A stretch of DNA of 64,000 nucleotides from Sphaerulina vaccinii (Eukaryota > Ascomycota > Dothideomycetes > Mycosphaerellales > Mycosphaerellaceae), in assembly GCA_022570795.1 (NCBI GenBank), contig JAKUDP010000025.1:1379001-1443000 (forward strand). Direction: 5' to 3'. Below, in pieces: positions 53,939 through 64,000 of the stretch. The notes beneath the pieces were generated by a model. That model was given only the letters and a program-made list of their open reading frames with translations. It searched no databases and had not been told where the DNA came from. Position 1 is the stretch's first letter. The number at the start of each line of letters is the position of its first letter. Both the position numbers and the translations under genes were made by a program.

Positions 53939-54377
53939 GAGTCTCATCTCTCCGCTACCAATCCTTGCAGGAAGATCGGGTATTGCTATAGTACGTCCAT
54001 CTCTCGGTCTGGTGACGAGCTCTGCGGCAAGGTGCGGTGTTGCTATAGCATCTCGACTGGCACGGTGGATTCGGAGAGCGTTGCATGAGTTGCTGGCGTC
54101 TCTGGAGTATCGTTACGACCGAGCGAGCGAACGCCATCACTCCGCTCTTTGTACATACAGTAGTCGAAGTGGAGAATGCAGAAGGAAGAGCATGGTGCGG
54201 CACTCGCTAGTCTTAGAGAAGACATAGATAGGCACGCATGCGGCATTTAGATGTAGAAGAAGTTCTCTCACACAGCGAGACATGGAAATAGATCTGTACA
54301 AACACTTTCATCTATACTATACACTTTTGCATTCTGTATGTATGTATAAAAGCCCAGCCAATAATGCTCATGCCATG
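53939..54377. other. Convergent intergenic region, nothing recognised
   Basis: Between the ends of Lon and mcd4. No feature recognised. Confidence 0.4.
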
Positions 54378-57300
54378 CTATGACACCTTTCCGTTACTTT
54401 TCTTCGTAGTCTTCACCCAAGTGCCATCCACCTTGACCTCTGACTTCTGATCATCATCCTGAAACTCAACCCCTCTAACAAAAACCTCACTCAAAGCCTC
54501 CAACCCCGCAACAAAAACACAAAGCACACTAGCAATAACAAACATACTAATACTCTCTCCAATCTCCAACCAAGAACCTTCATCTCTCACTTCCCAGAAG
54601 AATCTCAGAGTCAAGTAATCTCCAATACCCATCACCACCGCAAAGAGACTTCCGCCCCGCAATCTTAGTCTCTTTGTCAGGATTCCAAGGTTCGCGGATA
54701 CCAACGCAAAAGGTGCGAGGAGTTTTAAAAGGAGGAGAGCGCCTTGCGAGAAGGGGTCGAAGACTGGTAGGAGGCGATAGACGGCGTCTAAGCTGAAGGA
54801 GCTGATGGAGGCGATGTTTCCGGTACTGAAGAAGGCTGATTGGAGGAGGAAGAGGAAGAAGAGACAGATTCTGGCATCGCTGAGGGTGAGGGCTCTGTAG
54901 TCTCCTGTTTTGATGGCGTTTTCTCGTTGCCGTGCTACGTCAACGGCCGTGGACAAAGGTGTACTGAGCTCTTCCTCCTTCGGCTTTTTGACGACTCCGT
55001 TGGCGTGGGAGGGGTGACCATTAGCTGTGGAGTTTTTGCCGTTGCCCAATGTACCAGAAGCGCTTTTGGTAGTCGTTTGAGAGATTGGCGTTTGTACACT
55101 AGTACTTTCACCGCTGATGATGTTTCGTTGTTGGATTCTGTGTTCGAGTCGCACCCAGCTGACGAGTGTGACTGCGATTGCGAAGTAGAAGAGTCCTTCG
55201 TAGGAGATTGTGAGGATGATGAAGAGTGGTCCGAAGGCGAGGAAGATGATGGCAAGTCGGTGGAGATAGTGACTTCTGGGACGCAGCGCATGGGCGAAAG
55301 GGAGGACGAGGGATGTGACTAGATTGGTCATGTTAGCACAAGATCCTTGAATCAATCGCAAGCGTAAGCACAACTCTGCTGTACATCTCTGTGAGAGACG
55401 TGGGGTGCCGGACTGGAGGCAGCGTGTGGCTCATGAAGTCCTCATCTATCGAGGTGAAGTGTTTGACTCGTGGAAGGCGTCTCCCTTGCTTGACCTGGCG
55501 TATGCTGTCCTGCCGTGCGAGGTCCGATAGTCTGTCTGCGAAGAGCGCTCTCGGAGGTATGGCCAGAGGTGGCACGTATATGTTCTTGGTCCGCATCCAT
55601 GTAACGTTCATCCTTGTCCAGGCTGAAGTCCTCTCTGCTCTTGCGCCTCTCTCACATGCTGACTCCATATTGCCATCCAGTCTTGCGGCGGCGATTTCGT
55701 CTTGCAGATGGAACATCAACACTCTGCGTCTGGCCGAGGCATATACCCAGTCCTGCCAGTAGTTCGCGTCTGATGTACCAACTCCTCGTTTGCGTCTGCC
55801 AGAGAGCAGCTGGAGTAGAATGCATGGTACTCGATAGAAGATCTCGAAGAGTAGTGCTGCCGCGAATCCCAAGGGCAGGTAGAATACCAGAAAAGCACCT
55901 AGCCCGATCCGAGCCAGTGGTTTGTGTGAACTGAAGGACTTCCAAGGATGTTCGACGAGGCAGAGGACGTCTTCCAAGCTCTGGCTGTCTCGAGCGTAGA
56001 CGCCCATTGCGGGCTCGGGGACCATTGGGTAGAGATGCTGCGATGCTGCGATGCTGCGATGGATGGAGTGATTTTATGCGTGAAGTCGATAGTCCAGTAT
56101 TGTAGTGTAATCCTTTTGGAGTCGCATAGAAGAGAGGAAACGACAAGCACTTACCTAGTGTTACCCATCCAAGCACCTGCGTCCCAAGTGGCAAGCCCGT
56201 TTTTGCTTGCAGAGAAGCGACGCTCGATCTCGTGACAATCATGGCAAGTCCGATCAAGCCCACTTGCGCACCAAGGATCGTGTGAGACACGATATCTCCA
56301 TCTGCTGCGCGCAGTCCCTCTACCGACGTGGCACTTTGCTTCAACAAGCTCTTCTCAAAGGTGATATAAAGGATTCCGATAAGAAGGATGAGGAAGCCTC
56401 CAAACAGACTGAAAAGTGGTCAGTGAGGGAAGTGACGTCTTGCATTCGAGCTACGCACATGAGGTTGGAATCTTCGATCTTGATGGCGGGAAGGAGAGTG
56501 AAGATGCTCATTGAAGCACATGCAAGTGCCCAGGTTGTGCATAGAAGCTTGTTGGAAGTAACGAAATCTGTGCCATAGAAGAGCGGCCATACTGTGGCAG
56601 CCAGGTAAAGAACAGTGTAGATCTGTCGATGATAGTAGCTTTGTACCTACATGGTGTGTCAGTGCAAGGCACCGCAACTGCTTAAGGTATCTTACCATAA
56701 CTTCGAGCAAGGCCATGTAGGCCGCAACATTAAGGACTAGTTTGGTAGTATCACTTTTGGAGAACTGGGCGAATAGCTTGTTCTTGCCCTCGATCAGCGC
56801 TCGTCGTCGAGCAAAGACTTCTTCCCAGAACATGACTGGGAAGAAGGCGTAGGCATAATACGTGATTGGCGAGTCCTGGAAGATGAGCAGACTGTAGAGT
56901 CCGACCAGGATGGAGGCGAAAGTAATGATCAATCCTGGAGTCCTTTGCACGTCAATTTTGCCATCGAGCATATGGACATCCACAGCTGTAGTGAAGGCAA
57001 ATGCGATCCAGCCGACATATCCTGCAGTGACAAGTGTTCGCAGGAAGAGCCATGCATAGGTCTGCAGATAGCGCAGGCCTGCTAGTCCAAGCTTGATTAG
57101 CTCATCGGACTGCTTGATGGCAGTCTGGTAGTCATGCTTGCGAATGAACTGCTCGATCGACGCGATACGGTTCTCGACGCTATGCTCCGCATCAGCAAAC
57201 CCAGAGTATGGCTTGTAGCGAAGGACTGTGGCCATCTTCTCGCGCTCTTTCACATGATACATTTCCAGGATCTCCTTGGCATTGGTCATGATCGCTTTGG

Positions 57301-58490
57301 CTTTCTGGTCTTCGCTGGCATCCAGGAAAGATAGAGGCAGCTCTCCGACAGAGTTCACGGGGAAGTCCAAGCCGGCAAGGTATGCCATGAGCGCTGCGAC
57401 ATCAGCTTGGGCAACATCATGGCGCTGAACATGATCGAGTCTCCAATCGCTTGAGAAGCGGTCTTCGTGACCAGGAGCTATGCCACTCGCTACCGTTTGA
57501 GGCTTCGCTACTCCAGAGCCCCAAGCAATCAGTGGTGTCCTCGTGTTGTCGGGATGGCCATCTCCATGACTGCCCCAGTCACTCATGCCGTGGTCTGCTG
57601 TGAAGACGAAAGCAGTCTGGCCATCGTCATAGAAGTTGTTGATGATGTCGGTGATCTCCTGGACTCCCTTGTCCACGATCTGGATGTTTCGTAGATACTC
57701 CTGCGAGTAGGGCCTGTAGGCATGTCCTGTCGTATCCAGTCCTAGCAAGTGCAGGAAGAAGACCAACTTGTCCTGTCGCAGCCTCGCATTCAGCTCTTGG
57801 TCCGTTTCTGCATCCTTGAACAGCTGCTTCACGCGATCAAAGACCCAGTAGTCCAGCTCAGTAGCATCTTTGCTGAAGTCTTCAAACTCATGGCCGTATG
57901 TCGCATCTTCCACCCGTCCTGGCACAGCTCCTGTTGAGAACATGGGCAGGATATCGGGACTCCCCCAGCTCCAAGTATGCCTACTCCTGTTGAACACGCT
58001 GTCGAAGTTGACTGGATTCAGCTTCCATCCTGTCGTCACTGCTGCCACATCCTCATACAGTCCCGCGATCAATGCCACATGGCCCGGTCTCGATTCGGTG
58101 GGAACGCGCGTGTGGGAGACACCGAAAGTGCCATGATCGAGGACTCGCGACCGAAGGAAAGGTGCCAATGGGACGACATCTTGCGTGGAAGAAGAAGTGT
58201 CATTGGCAGACCTTGATGGATCCGGGAAGAATTGGAATGCCTTGTCGGCGCGAAGCCCGTCGCCTAACAATACAAGTGGTCAGTGGATAAGTCTGTTGGT
58301 ATAAGCAGGTTCTTGACATACCAACATATAGGACGAGTCTCTTCGCAGGAGCTTCGGGCTGTTCAACACCATAAGCTCGCATCCCACGCACAATGGGCGA
58401 GACGAAGTAGATGTCGAAGATGGAGTAGATGTAGATGACATGGAACAGCACCGCGATTCCAAGGAACCCGATGCGCCCAAGTCGCGCCAT
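54378..58490 (-). CDS. mcd4: GPI ethanolamine phosphate transferase 1
   Basis: Mcd4/PIG-N, an ER membrane enzyme that adds ethanolamine phosphate to the first mannose of the GPI anchor. Five exons (58322-58490, 56696-58263, 56459-56646, 56155-56408, 54378-55318) join in phase to 1039 residues. The N-terminal anchor is FLGIAVLFHVIYIYSIFDIYF. The alkaline-phosphatase-like lumenal domain shows YVGDGLRADK, SHTRVPTESRPGHVA and the metal site FTADHGMSDWGSHGDGHPDNTRTP (in part). The C-terminal half is a many-helix membrane domain, with HYLHRLAIIFLAFGPLF and a Ser/Thr-rich loop. Introns 1-3 are 49-58 nt, but intron 4 is 836 nt and contains an ORF on the same strand. Confidence 0.93.
55333..56025 (-). 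CDS. ORF nested in mcd4 intron 4, putative membrane protein
   Basis: A 230-codon frame (start MVPEPAMGVYARD, end DSRILC) lies wholly within the 836-nt fourth intron of mcd4 and on the same strand. It has one clear hydrophobic stretch of about 35 residues (IGLGAFLVFYLPLGFAAALLF onward, in part) and a basic C-terminal half. No family recognised. The mcd4 frame is complete without it: the flanking exons join in phase as GWVTL-VTSLVLPF. Upstream of the ATG is a small GCTGCGAT tandem repeat (about 56036-56063). It could be a nested gene or an inserted gene fragment. Confidence 0.5.
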   Translation of the reverse strand: MVPEPAMGVYARDSQSLEDVLCLVEHPWKSFSSHKPLARIGLGAFLVFYLPLGFAAALLFEIFYRVPCILLQLLSGRRKRGVGTSDANYWQDWVYASARRRVLMFHLQDEIAAARLDGNMESACERGARAERTSAWTRMNVTWMRTKNIYVPPLAIPPRALFADRLSDLARQDSIRQVKQGRRLPRVKHFTSIDEDFMSHTLPPVRHPTSLTEMYSRVVLTLAIDSRILC

Positions 58491-59124
58491 CTTGAACAGC
58501 TACTTTCTCTTTCTCGAAGAAGGAGAAGTTGATGATGTTCGCCAAAGAGAGACCCAAACACGTTCTCCACGCCGCCCATGGATTGTATCGGAGTTAGCGT
58601 GGCCATTAAGGTTCTGACAGGGGTCGCGAACGCGTCGTCCGTTCCTTTTTTGCGCTTCTCATCTTCCTCAAGCATCATCAATCATCGTCGGCATATGCAT
58701 TAACAACACGATCTAGCAGGTTTACCATCGCCGGTGATGCGGAAACATGATCATCGCCTCTCGCTCCAAGGTCAAGGCTGCATTACACTCACCATTCAGT
58801 TTGCGGATCTCCGAAGACTGCCGGACAGCGTCTGGTACATGCGACGAGGAAAGGCGAATGAGGATGGAACAAGGTCGCAGACGAGAAGCGAGAGGTTGCT
58901 TCTATTCACCTCACCCACGTTGTGTCCTTCCACCCGTTCTCTCTGCTAACCTTTCGAGATAGCTTGGCAACTTCTAGGGATGCGGTTGTCCAGTGGCGAC
59001 AAGTTGCTCCGATTCACTTCTTTGATGCGCAGAATCTCCAGGCGCTCCTCTATTGACAGCCTCAGCAGTATCAAACGTGCTTCCACGCGCGCGCGCGTTT
59101 ACCTAGCCCACCAAGCACTAAGCC
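58491..59124. promoter_or_regulatory. Divergent promoter region, mcd4 and DUF6604-like gene
   Basis: Two genes start here in opposite directions. A run of alternating CG (about 59088-59097) lies just before the start of the DUF6604-like gene. No site can be named. Confidence 0.4.
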
Positions 59125-61656
59125 ATGTCGCAATACGAACGCTACAAGTTGGCCGAGAAACAGCTCGTCGAGGCGCTCATCAACATCGCGACTGATCGCT
59201 GCAACGAAAGTGATCTCCCAACTCTCCTCGAGCGCCGCGGCCAGAAGTATCACGACAAGACGTATCCAAATCTGCCTCCCCTCTCAGCCGCGATATTAGA
59301 GACATGCCCAAAGGGTACCTCGCCACCTCCACAGCTTAAGGATGCTCTAGTACTTGCACGAAACGTACTTACTCTGCGGAAGGAACATAAACGTATCCTG
59401 GGAAATAGCGCAGACGCGGGTCACGACACTTGGCTGGGGATCCTGGAAACTGTCAAAGCGGATCTGGAATGCATTCGTGACAATACATGGACTGAGCTCA
59501 AAATCGATACGCGACCAGTCCCAGAAGCCAGCCAACGATCCTCTGTCAACATGTTTGCTTCACTCAGTGCTCAGGAAACCATTTCGCCACCATCTGCACA
59601 AAGCTCGAACGGATCAGCCTCAGTCGCTTCGCAGGTTTCGGTGTCGATGAGTCCCATCGAAAACCAGCAAAGGAGGAGCGCGGCAAGAACTCTGTTCATC
59701 GAGCTCCGCAGTGTCCGTCAATGCGTGGTGGCAGTATTCAACGAACTGAAAGCAGGCAGAACGACCTTGTCGGCGGCAGGAGGCACTGCCGCGGCAGCGC
59801 TGGGCAAGATCAACGAACTTCTATTGATATTCCATTCGACATATCCTGGGATTGAGACCTTTGCCCAACTCCGCGCACTGTGTACCTCGCCGTCGTGTGC
59901 TGCGGGCACCGGATACGACGGCACTCAGCGCTGTCTGCAACAGCCAGAAGATCTAATCAACAGCGGTAAGTCTCTGGACGACGACACTTTGTGCAATCAA
60001 GCTTGGAAAGCCTTGATAGCTGGGAGATGCTCTCTATCAGCGAGCGGTCAGACTTCAGCAGACTCCAGCTTCTCCTTCATGCTTGATCACTTGCCGGCAA
60101 TGGAGGCTCTTGTCCACGATGAGGCACATGGCTTAGCCTGGACAACACGTGGATGGGATCCATTAGCGACGCAATTGTTCGCGAAGCTCTACGACACAGC
60201 ACAACCTTCGCCAGAACTGGTGTTCTTCTATCAGCAGTTTATGGACCTACACAGCACTCTCTCTGATCATCTCTCGGATCTTCCGGGTATGGCTGCCGAT
60301 TGCCTTCTCCACATCAGCACTTCCATCGAACAATTATCAATAGCAGGGCAGGACAACGTCAGCCCGCTTGCCGGTGTACTCAACTGTCAGGCCGACGCTC
60401 AAGCTGGAGTGATGCGCGCAGTCCCACGCCGGCCTCCGTGCGATGCTCAGGATGAGACACAAGTTCATGCACATCTCAAGAACACGTACGGAGCATTTCT
60501 TGACTTTCCTGCCTATGCCAGCACCCTGGTTGGCATGTGCCTAGAAGAATACCAACTTCGTTCGTGGCTACATGCTCGCAATCATGGGTTGTTCGAAATC
60601 ACAGCGCATCTTTACCGTGCCTGCAAGCTTGCTGGGTTCTCCGAAGCACATTGGAAAGACATGGACTTCGCCATTGACAATATGCCGCCCGCTGAGTTGG
60701 AAATCAGCGATGCCTCAACTCTACTGAACTGTGCCAAAGACTATGGCATCGCCATGGGAGTCGAGCAGAAGCAGTACTGTGCTCGTACCAAGGAGTTCAA
60801 GAAGATGAACGCAACAATGTCAGATATACGCTTGCCACTTCCGCCCATGATCGAAAGTACCACAAACGATCTCATCGACGAAAGTCTGCTGATAAATACC
60901 ATCTATCAGCAGCTGGCGCAAGCGATGGATGGTAACAAGAAATCTCATGTATTCTTGCAGTACCACGTCACCCGCATGATATACGAAATGGTTGAGCCCG
61001 ATGTCACAGATGGACCTTCGCGAATAAGGACGATACCCGAAGTGCTCGACGATTTCTCTAGCCTCATGGACTCCAGACAACTTGGCCTCTACTTCGACTA
61101 TGGCGGACCGTTTCTGTTACTTTGCCGGGGCGTCCTGCTCAGCGTCACCTCTACGACTGGCACCACGACACCTGACGAAGTCCACCGAGCGTCACCAAAT
61201 AAGCTTCGTGACTTCGTCGATGATCTCCTCTGGGAGGCTGCGAGAGACGAAGACAGTGCGGATCCAATCACGATCATAGGCATCAATGCGCTTTGGGAGG
61301 CTGGTAGACGTATAGACAACCTTCTTATCGGCAAGGAAAGCCAGGCTTACGACAGGGCTGTGGCGTTGACAAGCATCAAGCTTACGGACTACTTCAAGTC
61401 AACTGGCACCGATACAACTCACTCAGAGAGTCCTGTTACATCTGCAGATCCCATCTTCAAGTCACGCGAAGACGCGTCTGTCGTTGCAAGACTGGAGCCC
61501 GCTCAAGAAAATTCTGTCAATGCGCCGCAGTTCTCTTACGCAGCACACGAGAAAGGCCTCGTCCAGACATCGGAGGATGTGCAAGACGTTCAACGTAGCC
61601 AAGGTGGCGACGTGTGTAAGGCCTTCTACACTGAGAGACCGAAGCTCAATCGTTGA
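59125..61656 (+). CDS. DUF6604-like protein
   Basis: Long single-exon protein of 843 residues. The start SQYERYKLAEKQLVEALINIA resembles the YxRYK opening of fungal DUF6604 proteins. A Ser-rich linker (residues about 140-190) leads into RTLFIELRSVRQCVVAVFNELKAGR and a long helical region. Blocks WKDMDFAIDN, DYGIAMGV and LRDFVDDLLWEAARDE are shared with the decayed gene at 47338-49847, so the two are paralogues. The function of the family is unknown. The frame ends at a TGA, but stays open in the same register for another 234 codons. Confidence 0.7.
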   Translation: MSQYERYKLAEKQLVEALINIATDRCNESDLPTLLERRGQKYHDKTYPNLPPLSAAILETCPKGTSPPPQLKDALVLARNVLTLRKEHKRILGNSADAGHDTWLGILETVKADLECIRDNTWTELKIDTRPVPEASQRSSVNMFASLSAQETISPPSAQSSNGSASVASQVSVSMSPIENQQRRSAARTLFIELRSVRQCVVAVFNELKAGRTTLSAAGGTAAAALGKINELLLIFHSTYPGIETFAQLRALCTSPSCAAGTGYDGTQRCLQQPEDLINSGKSLDDDTLCNQAWKALIAGRCSLSASGQTSADSSFSFMLDHLPAMEALVHDEAHGLAWTTRGWDPLATQLFAKLYDTAQPSPELVFFYQQFMDLHSTLSDHLSDLPGMAADCLLHISTSIEQLSIAGQDNVSPLAGVLNCQADAQAGVMRAVPRRPPCDAQDETQVHAHLKNTYGAFLDFPAYASTLVGMCLEEYQLRSWLHARNHGLFEITAHLYRACKLAGFSEAHWKDMDFAIDNMPPAELEISDASTLLNCAKDYGIAMGVEQKQYCARTKEFKKMNATMSDIRLPLPPMIESTTNDLIDESLLINTIYQQLAQAMDGNKKSHVFLQYHVTRMIYEMVEPDVTDGPSRIRTIPEVLDDFSSLMDSRQLGLYFDYGGPFLLLCRGVLLSVTSTTGTTTPDEVHRASPNKLRDFVDDLLWEAARDEDSADPITIIGINALWEAGRRIDNLLIGKESQAYDRAVALTSIKLTDYFKSTGTDTTHSESPVTSADPIFKSREDASVVARLEPAQENSVNAPQFSYAAHEKGLVQTSEDVQDVQRSQGGDVCKAFYTERPKLNR

Positions 61657-62361
61657 CTGCCCACTGCTCGCCGTCCAGCATCACCAATTCCGGACTTGCA
61701 GCCAGCGAGCTCAATCAGCCCAGAACTCCCGAGACCAGAACTCCCGAGAAGCATACTCTCTACTCCGAAGAAGGTCGCAAACCAGCTGGCTGTCTGCAAG
61801 AGCCTCGGGAGTGACGACAGTGTCGAGAGAGAAGCGGCAAAGGAGCTCAGCATCGACTCCAACCTTGCGAATACAGGAGCTCGAGAACAAGCACCGGTGT
61901 TGGCCTTTCGCAGTTCGAAGTTTTGCGAAGAGTTTGGGTCCAGTCTCAACCTTCGCAAGAAAGAATCATCTGTTCACGACCACAGTGACAGCCATGGAGA
62001 CGATACGCTCGATGGAGAAACTATTCTTGATGCTTCCGCTGCTCCACTCGAGACTATGCCGTTTGGTCCGCAGTTGGCTCAGTATCATTTGGAAAAGGCG
62101 AATCAGAGTGAGACTCCTGCCTTGACCTCGTTATCTGAGCAAGAACGTGTGTCTGGAGCTCAGAAGCTAGATATGCAGTCACGATCTCTACGCGAGCTGC
62201 ATGTCGATGGAGAAGAGCTGAAGACACTGCTAGTCCAGATCTGGCTTCTTGTTCTGGTGCATATCTGGGTGCTTATGCTCGTGTTGGCAGCTCTGTGGGC
62301 CTTCGCAATGGTGCTGCTCTCGGTGTTTGTGGTAGAGGTGGTGTTGCTGTACTGGCAGTAG
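61657..62361 (+). other. In-frame extension of the DUF6604-like gene behind a TGA
   Basis: After the TGA at 61654-61656 the same frame runs 234 codons to a TAG at 62359. The sequence looks protein-like: Ser/Pro-rich (SPELPRPELPRSIL), then acidic, ending in a strongly hydrophobic tail of about 45 residues (VQIWLLVLVHIWVLMLVLAA onward, in part) that could anchor the protein in a membrane. The TGA is followed by CTG. It could be a nonsense change (CGA to TGA would restore Arg), a readthrough extension, or a separate gene. Confidence 0.45.
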
Positions 62362-62887
62362 ATCAGCAGTCGAACTCGGGCCGGGACAGCCAGCTGTGGC
62401 GTCGGAGCGACAGGTAGAATCATTGGACATCATGTCGTCTTACGGAGAACGAATTGCTGTTCGTTAATGGCTCAATCATGAAAGTCATGGCGGTGAGTAC
62501 AAACTCATTCTCAAGATGTCACACATAGCATAGTAAGATGCTGAAGCCGATGCGGACGAAACAACATGAAGTCTGAGAATGGTCTTGGCATCGAATAGAG
62601 CTCACCCACATACCACGTGCCCAGACTCCACTTTCTGCATCTCATAACCTTCTTACACATCAATCATGCCTTCAAGCCTCCCTGCTAAGCTTTACAGAAC
62701 AGTCTGGAGAAAGTGCGGGGAACTTGAAGCATTGCCATGAGGATGCAAGCCATACCAAAGATACACTTCGGTTTTGCTGTAATCGCCGAGCTAGCCATAG
62801 TAATGCGAACGCTCAACAACAACTACAAGAACAACATGATGTCTCTTGCACGAATGATGATCTTCACCATTCCAGGCCTGCTGCATC
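62362..62887. other. Intergenic region, nothing recognised
   Basis: Probable promoter of the MFS gene; no other feature seen. Confidence 0.4.
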
Positions 62888-64000
62888 ATGGCGACAACAC
62901 ACGAAGAAGTGAAAGATCTGGAGAAGCCAGGTCATCATGAGACGAGATCATCTTCACTTGACGATGGAGAAGATGGTGCAGTACAATGGACTTGGATGCG
63001 CATCTGTGCTATCATATCCCTAGCTGGCATCTATGTCGGTATATATCCCCTCATCCCACTCACTACTCCCCAATGTCACTCACTAATACTGAACCTAACA
63101 CAGGCTCCCAACTCCCCCTCTACATGGTCGGAGGTTGTCTATCATATATCGCAGCAGACATCGGAGCCACGACAACCAGTGTCTGGATCCCTGTCTCTTA
63201 CCAATTGGCTGTCGCAGCTATTACGCCTTTTTGCGGATATCTGGAAGATGGACTCGGAAAGCGAAGTATCTTGATCGCTGGTTGTGTGCTTTGTTGTGTT
63301 GGAGAAATTATCGCTGGAACTGCTCATGGGTTTTCCCAGCTTGTTGCTGGTATGGTTGTTACAGGTATTGGGGCTGCTATTACTGAGTTGACTGCTTTGG
63401 CTGGGTTAGTAATATCATCGATTGTCGAGAGTGCAATTGATCACAAGCTGACTTGGATGCGTTAGTGTCGCGGAGCTTCTTCCTGTTGCCAAGCGAGGCT
63501 ATGGCTTAGCTTTTGTTGTTCTGTTCCTCGTACCTATTACACCTTATGTGATGTACTCGCAGCTCCTGGCTGCGTACGTTACATGGCGCTGGATCATGTG
63601 GATCTCTTTGATCTTCTGCGCTCTGCCTACTGCTGGGTTGATCGTCTCATACTGGCCAAATCCTGTCGCAGCTACAGAGAGTCGAAGCGAGATTCTCAAG
63701 AAGATCGATTGGATTGGAGGTTTCCTCAGCATCGTTGGCGTCACGCTTTTGTAAGTCCTCACCTCGTGCCTCTCCTCATAATACAACATACTGATTTGTT
63801 GTTGCAGCCTCGTTGGTCTCCAAGCAGGCGGCTACACCCATCCCTGGAGATCCGCTTACGTCATGGCTCCTCTGATCATCGGACTGATTATGATTGTCAT
63901 CTTCATCGGCTGGGAATGGAAAGGTGCCAAGAACCCCATGATTCCTGGTGGTCTGTTCAAAGGTCAGAGAATCATTGCCGGCTGCTTCATTATCTCGTTC
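62888..64000 (+). CDS. MFS transporter, Tri12/siderophore type, 5' part
   Basis: Multi-pass exporter or siderophore carrier of the fungal Tri12-like branch of the MFS, cut by the window end. Exons 62888-63038, 63104-63404, 63466-63750 and 63808 onward join in phase. A hydrophilic N-terminus of about 35 residues precedes WTWMRICAIISLAGIYVGSQ, and the motif GYLEDGLGKRSIL is the loop 2-3 signature of the superfamily. ELLPVAKRGYGLAF and YVTWRWIMWISLIF are typical of this branch. About 320 of an expected 550-600 residues are present. Introns are 57-65 nt. Confidence 0.85.

Overview
The window is nuclear DNA of a filamentous ascomycete. The evidence is: genes with short GT-AG introns (mostly 45-75 nt) with GCTAAC/CTGAC-type branch sites, a fungal gene set (Env7-like kinase, Mcd4, mitochondrial Lon, coatomer Sec27, Vma7, Mde1, Tri12-type MFS) and families typical of Pezizomycotina (heme-thiolate peroxidase, DUF6604-like proteins, BTB and F-box-like proteins). 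Five longer introns (126-144 nt) share a recognisable 3' half. They look like the introner-like elements described in Dothideomycetes, so I favour a Dothideomycete, possibly of the Mycosphaerella group.

Layout. 1-14 kb: Env7-like kinase, S9 dipeptidyl-peptidase, UNC93-like transporter, a secreted protein, an FAD oxidoreductase, a 1.9-kb empty stretch and a secreted heme-thiolate peroxidase. 14-22 kb: a coiled-coil gene running tail to tail into a truncated vWA gene, a BTB protein, two small Cys/His-rich genes found only by hand splicing, one solitary copy of a structured RNA, and a disordered coiled-coil protein. 22-28.5 kb: mitochondrial protein, NmrA-like protein, Sec27, and an NPC2-like lipid transfer protein.

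28.9-32.1 kb is the most unusual part. Fourteen tandem units of about 90-160 nt (four on the minus strand, then ten on the plus strand) each have an upstream TATA-like element, a tRNA-like A box, a conserved hairpin, a terminal helix kept by compensatory changes and, in thirteen of them, a T-run like a Pol III stop. A fifteenth copy lies at 19.97 kb. I read this as a family of Pol III-transcribed structured RNAs that I cannot assign to a known class.

32-64 kb: Vma7; a transketolase-like gene and an SDR gene transcribed divergently, both starting MAPGAIS; a membrane RING protein cut by a TAG; a Gfd2-like DEDDh nuclease with two introner-like elements; two F-box-like paralogues (one frameshifted); a frameshifted mde1; a decayed DUF6604-like gene; Lon with two introner-like elements; mcd4 with an 836-nt intron holding another ORF on the same strand; an intact DUF6604-like gene with a hydrophobic extension behind a TGA; and the start of a Tri12-type MFS transporter cut by the window end.

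Several frames are broken by single bases or single stops. Two lie in homopolymer runs (G5, T4), so assembly error competes with real decay. Homology calls are from memory of the families; no search was run.
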